Source of the DNA: an uncultured Bacilli bacterium
Lineage (GTDB): Bacteria; Bacillota_I; Bacilli_A; RF39; UBA660
Length of the DNA: 13,731 bases
Reading direction: 5' to 3'
Assembly: GCA_947631655.1 (NCBI GenBank)
Contig: CANRME010000022.1
Span: forward strand, 1-13,731
Shown here piece by piece: positions 13,715-13,731 of this stretch (position 1 is the first letter of the stretch; each line of letters opens with the position of its first letter). The position numbers were made by a program, and so were the translations under genes. Under the pieces are notes generated by a model. That model saw only the letters and a program-made list of their open reading frames with translations, searched no databases and was not told where the DNA came from.

Positions 13715-13731
13715 CTTATCATTTTACACCC

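Noticed and set aside
1..13731. CRISPR array, tRNA or rRNA genes, prophage
   Set aside because: No regularly spaced repeats, cloverleaf structures, rRNA segments or phage structural genes were seen on either strand.

Overview
The window is AT-rich, tightly packed bacterial DNA. AGGAGG-type ribosome binding sites, an isoleucine T-box leader and a Bacillus-type LexA box suggest an uncultured low-GC Bacillota (Bacilli or Erysipelotrichia-like) host. The standard bacterial code fits: dozens of Trp codons in the housekeeping genes are all TGG, and two genes end cleanly at TGA. A Mycoplasma-type code is therefore unlikely.

Layout. (1) Positions 1-3697, minus strand: an ileS operon made of a eukaryotic-type isoleucyl-tRNA synthetase (IleRS2) and a downstream UDG-superfamily DNA-deoxyinosine glycosylase, joined by a TAATG overlap and closed by a terminator. 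(2) About 3736-5380: an IS110-family element on the plus strand. Its left non-coding end holds a promoter, a strongly folded ~200-nt RNA (candidate bridge RNA) and a ribosome binding site that can be sequestered. The transposase is interrupted by one in-frame TGA. (3) 5394-5646, minus: promoter and T-box riboswitch with an ATC specifier. This is the ileS leader, now separated from ileS by the IS. (4) 5650-6240, minus: a short DinD-like gene with a LexA box over its promoter. (5) 6249-7598, minus: a membrane-anchored surface protein, divergent from a small Xre-type regulator (7699-7938). (6) 7958-9041, minus: two overlapping GNAT acetyltransferases. (7) 9153-10963, plus: phosphomannomutase/phosphoglucomutase followed by an unknown 142-aa protein. 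(8) 11044-11769, minus: a DeoD-type purine nucleoside phosphorylase with an altered catalytic position. (9) 11835-13685, minus: a second surface protein sharing its N-terminal anchor with the first but carrying a different ectodomain.

How the parts relate. The most interesting region is the IS110 insertion in the ileS leader. The T-box still has all its parts, but a transcript that passes it must cross ~1.6 kb antisense to the transposase before reaching ileS. Inside the element, an RNA with its own promoter and U-run contains a 9-nt match to the left insertion junction and a 6-nt match to the right tip, as expected for a bridge RNA. The synthetase carries GLHH in place of the HxGH signature, a change linked to very high mupirocin resistance in bacterial IleRS2.
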